A program made the position numbers and the translations under genes. From CAZKYP01 sp964556885 (GTDB lineage: Bacteria > Planctomycetota > Phycisphaerae > Sedimentisphaerales > Anaerobacaceae), in contig CAZKYP010000005.1 of assembly GCA_964556885.1 (NCBI GenBank), forward strand, positions 1-45,304: 45,304 nucleotides of DNA, in the 5' to 3' direction. Numbering within the stretch: position 1 is the stretch's first letter; the number at the start of each line of letters is the position of its first letter. Of this stretch, positions 43,333-45,304 are shown one piece after another. The notes beneath the pieces were generated by a model that worked only from the letters and a program-made list of their open reading frames with translations, did no database searches and was not told the DNA's origin.

Positions 43333-44805
43333 ATGGATAATAGCAAAATTGTCGCCGAAGGTATAACCTTCGACGATGTGCTGCTCATACCAGCTAAAAG
43401 CGATTTTGTACCAAGCCAGGCCGATACCCGTACTCGATTAACCAACAATATCTCAATCAATATACCTATAGTATCGGCTGCGATGGATACTGTTACAGAG
43501 GCTGCCCTTGCGATTGCACTCGCACAAGAGGGTGGAATTGGCATTATTCACAAGAATCTTTCAATAGAGGCACAGAAACGAGAAGTCGCCAAAGTAAAGC
43601 GTTCGGAGCATGGTGTAATCCTCGATCCGGTTACTTTATCACCAAATGAGCCGGTCAAAAGAGCACAGGAGTTAATGAATGAACAAAACGTTTCAGGCGT
43701 ACCTATTGTTGACGGTCAAAAGCTCGTGGGTATTCTTACCCGACGTGACCTGAAATTCTTAAAGGACTACGACGCTCAGATAAGTTCCGTAATGGTAAAG
43801 GATAAGCTCATCACCGGTCCCGCAGGAACGACACTCGAACAGGCAAAGGAAATCCTGCAGAGACACAAAGTGGAAAAATTGCTCCTGATCAACGGCAAAG
43901 GCGAGCTGGCCGGCATGATTACCATGAGGGACATTGATAGAGTGCAGCAATACCCCATATCCGCCAGGGACAAAAGAGGCCGCCTGCTTGTCGGGGCCGC
44001 TGTAGGCGTCCACGATTACGACAGGATTAAGGCCTTAATAAAAGCGGATGTCGATATTATAGTAGTCGACACCGCGCATGGTCATTCACAGAACGTCATA
44101 GACACAGTCAGGAAAATCAAAGATAAGTACAAAATCGACGTAATCGCAGGCAATGTAGCCACTACTGAAGCAGCGGAAGACCTGATAGCCGCCGGGGCCA
44201 ACGCTGTAAAAGTCGGCATCGGACCCGGTGCAATTTGTACCACGAGAATAATCTCCGGCGTGGGAGTCCCTCAGATTTCTGCAATAATGAACTGTGCTAA
44301 AGCGGCGGGAAAGCACAATATTCCTGTCATCGCCGACGGTGGAATCAAACAGTCCGGAGATATAACAAAGGCAATCGCTGCAGGGGCATCGAGCGTGATG
44401 ATCGGCTCGTTATTCGCCGGCCTGAAGGAAAGTCCCGGCCAACTGGTCATTTACAAAGGAAGGCAATTCAAAGAATACAGGGGTATGGGTTCTCTTGGGG
44501 CGATGGTCAAAGGTTCGGCTGAAAGATACCGTCAAAGCAGCACATCGGAAGAAAGCAAGCTCGTGCCCGAAGGAGTGGAAGGACGAGTGCCGTATCGCGG
44601 GATGCTAAGCGATTTTGTCTATCAGTTAGTCGGGGGACTGCGGGCCGGTATGGGCTACTGCGGGGCGAAGAACATCGAAGAGCTGATGAAAAATGGCAAA
44701 TTTGTGCGCATAAGTGCGGCTTCCATCAGCGAATCTCATCCTCACGATATACAGATAACCAAGGAGGCCCCAAATTATTCGGCAGCAGTACCTTTTGAAG
44801 ATTAG
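43333..44805 (+). CDS. guaB: Inosine-5'-monophosphate dehydrogenase
   Basis: 490 residues from the second ATG (43333), chosen because GGAG lies 6 nt before it but only 3 nt before the ATG at 43330. It oxidises IMP to XMP with NAD, the committed step of GMP synthesis. The barrel is interrupted by two CBS domains (roughly residues 93-205). The catalytic Cys302 lies in GIGPGAICTTR, where most homologues have GSICTTR. The flap and base residues are in GRVPYRG; IADGGIKQSGDITKAIAAGA binds the phosphate. The next gene starts 11 bp downstream and may be co-transcribed. Confidence 0.97.
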   Translation: MDNSKIVAEGITFDDVLLIPAKSDFVPSQADTRTRLTNNISINIPIVSAAMDTVTEAALAIALAQEGGIGIIHKNLSIEAQKREVAKVKRSEHGVILDPVTLSPNEPVKRAQELMNEQNVSGVPIVDGQKLVGILTRRDLKFLKDYDAQISSVMVKDKLITGPAGTTLEQAKEILQRHKVEKLLLINGKGELAGMITMRDIDRVQQYPISARDKRGRLLVGAAVGVHDYDRIKALIKADVDIIVVDTAHGHSQNVIDTVRKIKDKYKIDVIAGNVATTEAAEDLIAAGANAVKVGIGPGAICTTRIISGVGVPQISAIMNCAKAAGKHNIPVIADGGIKQSGDITKAIAAGASSVMIGSLFAGLKESPGQLVIYKGRQFKEYRGMGSLGAMVKGSAERYRQSSTSEESKLVPEGVEGRVPYRGMLSDFVYQLVGGLRAGMGYCGAKNIEELMKNGKFVRISAASISESHPHDIQITKEAPNYSAAVPFED

Positions 44806-44816
44806 GAAATCTACTG

Positions 44817-45304
44817 GTGAGTATTTGCAGACAAAGTTTCCGGCTCGAATATATTTGCTCGTTCTTGATTTTCATTACCGGCTGTGCGGAAAAGACTCAG
44901 CTTGTTACCAACCAAAAGGACTTAAACAGTCAATCACAATTACAGAACAACGAACCGAATTCCAATGAAGCTGAACAAACAGAAAAACCTTCCAACAGGA
45001 ATTCATTTCTGGAAAAAGCAAAAGTCGATTTTGCAAACTGGCCGAGTGTGGTTTTTGTGGATTCAAAAGATACCTTTTCAGCCTCGGATAATCTAACCGC
45101 CCTCTTTGCTGGCCGGTGCCGCAAGTATTGTGATGAACCAGGACGCCTATAATGAGATTGCCGAGCATTTCGAAAAACATGGACACCTTCACAATTTCAA
45201 AGATGAAAGCCTGAACGTAATCGGCCATCCAGTGACACATTTTGCGGCAGGGGGATTATGGTATGCGCTCAGTGCGGAAAATCAGGATGAACTTAACAAC
45301 CAGC
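44817..45304 (+). pseudogene. Putative lipoprotein, possibly PAP2-like, with an apparent frameshift; runs off the window
   Basis: It starts at a GTG 11 bp after guaB, with AGGA overlapping the guaB stop. A lipobox-like LIFITGC follows a hydrophobic stretch, then a Gln/Asn/Ser-rich linker. The frame continues as WPSVVFVDSKDTFSASDNLT and then breaks down, ending at 45152. From 45097 the +1 frame is open to the window end and reads AGAASIVMNQDAYNEIAEHF and later IGHPVTHFAAGGLWYALSA, resembling the start of PAP2-type phosphatase domains. Removing one T from the TTT at 45105-45107 restores NLTALLLAGAAS. A true mutation or a sequencing/assembly error are both possible. The family call is tentative. 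Confidence 0.55.

Overview
The window looks like a chromosomal segment of a planctomycete, probably of the Phycisphaerae/Sedimentisphaerales type. I infer this from an EF-Tu whose switch I lacks the usual RGITI motif, zinc-binding (C+) forms of S4, S14 and L36, absence of rpmD (L30), and neighbours such as a deoxyhypusine-synthase-like enzyme and large glycoside hydrolases. No database search was possible, so the assignment is tentative.

Left flank (1-6303, plus strand). A 5'-truncated six-hairpin glycoside hydrolase with a jelly-roll domain is followed closely by a GH15 glucoamylase/trehalase-type enzyme. After a 186-bp gap with a good sigma-70-like promoter comes a two-gene polyamine unit: a deoxyhypusine-synthase-family protein and an ornithine-decarboxylase-like fold-III PLP enzyme.

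Core (6395-40842, all minus strand). This is one nearly uninterrupted 34-kb translation/transcription block. Read in the direction of transcription (high to low coordinates) it runs: tRNA-Thr, tuf, rpmG, tRNA-Trp, secE, nusG, rplK, rplA, rplJ, rplL, rpoB, rpoC, rpsL, rpsG, fusA, rpsJ, rplC, rplD, rplW, rplB, rpsS, rplV, rpsC, rplP, rpmC, rpsQ, rplN, rplX, rplE, rpsN, rpsH, rplF, rplR, rpsE, rplO, secY, adk, map, infA, rpmJ, rpsM, rpsK, rpsD, rpoA, rplQ, a HIT-family hydrolase and an initiator tRNA. It joins the classical beta, str, S10, spc and alpha operons. Internal punctuation is visible: tandem hairpins between rplL and rpoB, a promoter-like site before rpsL, a strong intrinsic terminator between rpsG and fusA, and a 571-bp non-coding region with two promoter-like sites before rpsJ.

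Right flank (40843-45304). Two tandem, paralogous secreted proteins of unknown function (minus strand) are followed by an AT-rich 765-bp gap, then guaB (plus) and a lipoprotein gene, possibly PAP2-like, that appears frameshifted and runs off the window.

The most unusual items are these. Ribosomal protein L22 carries an N-terminal XRE-type helix-turn-helix. An operator-like inverted repeat sits in the S10 promoter. The initiator tRNA has C33 instead of U33. EF-Tu has a non-canonical switch I. S12 has Arg at the streptomycin-resistance position 88. The tandem secreted family shares a WTxxANN...DFDYA signature.
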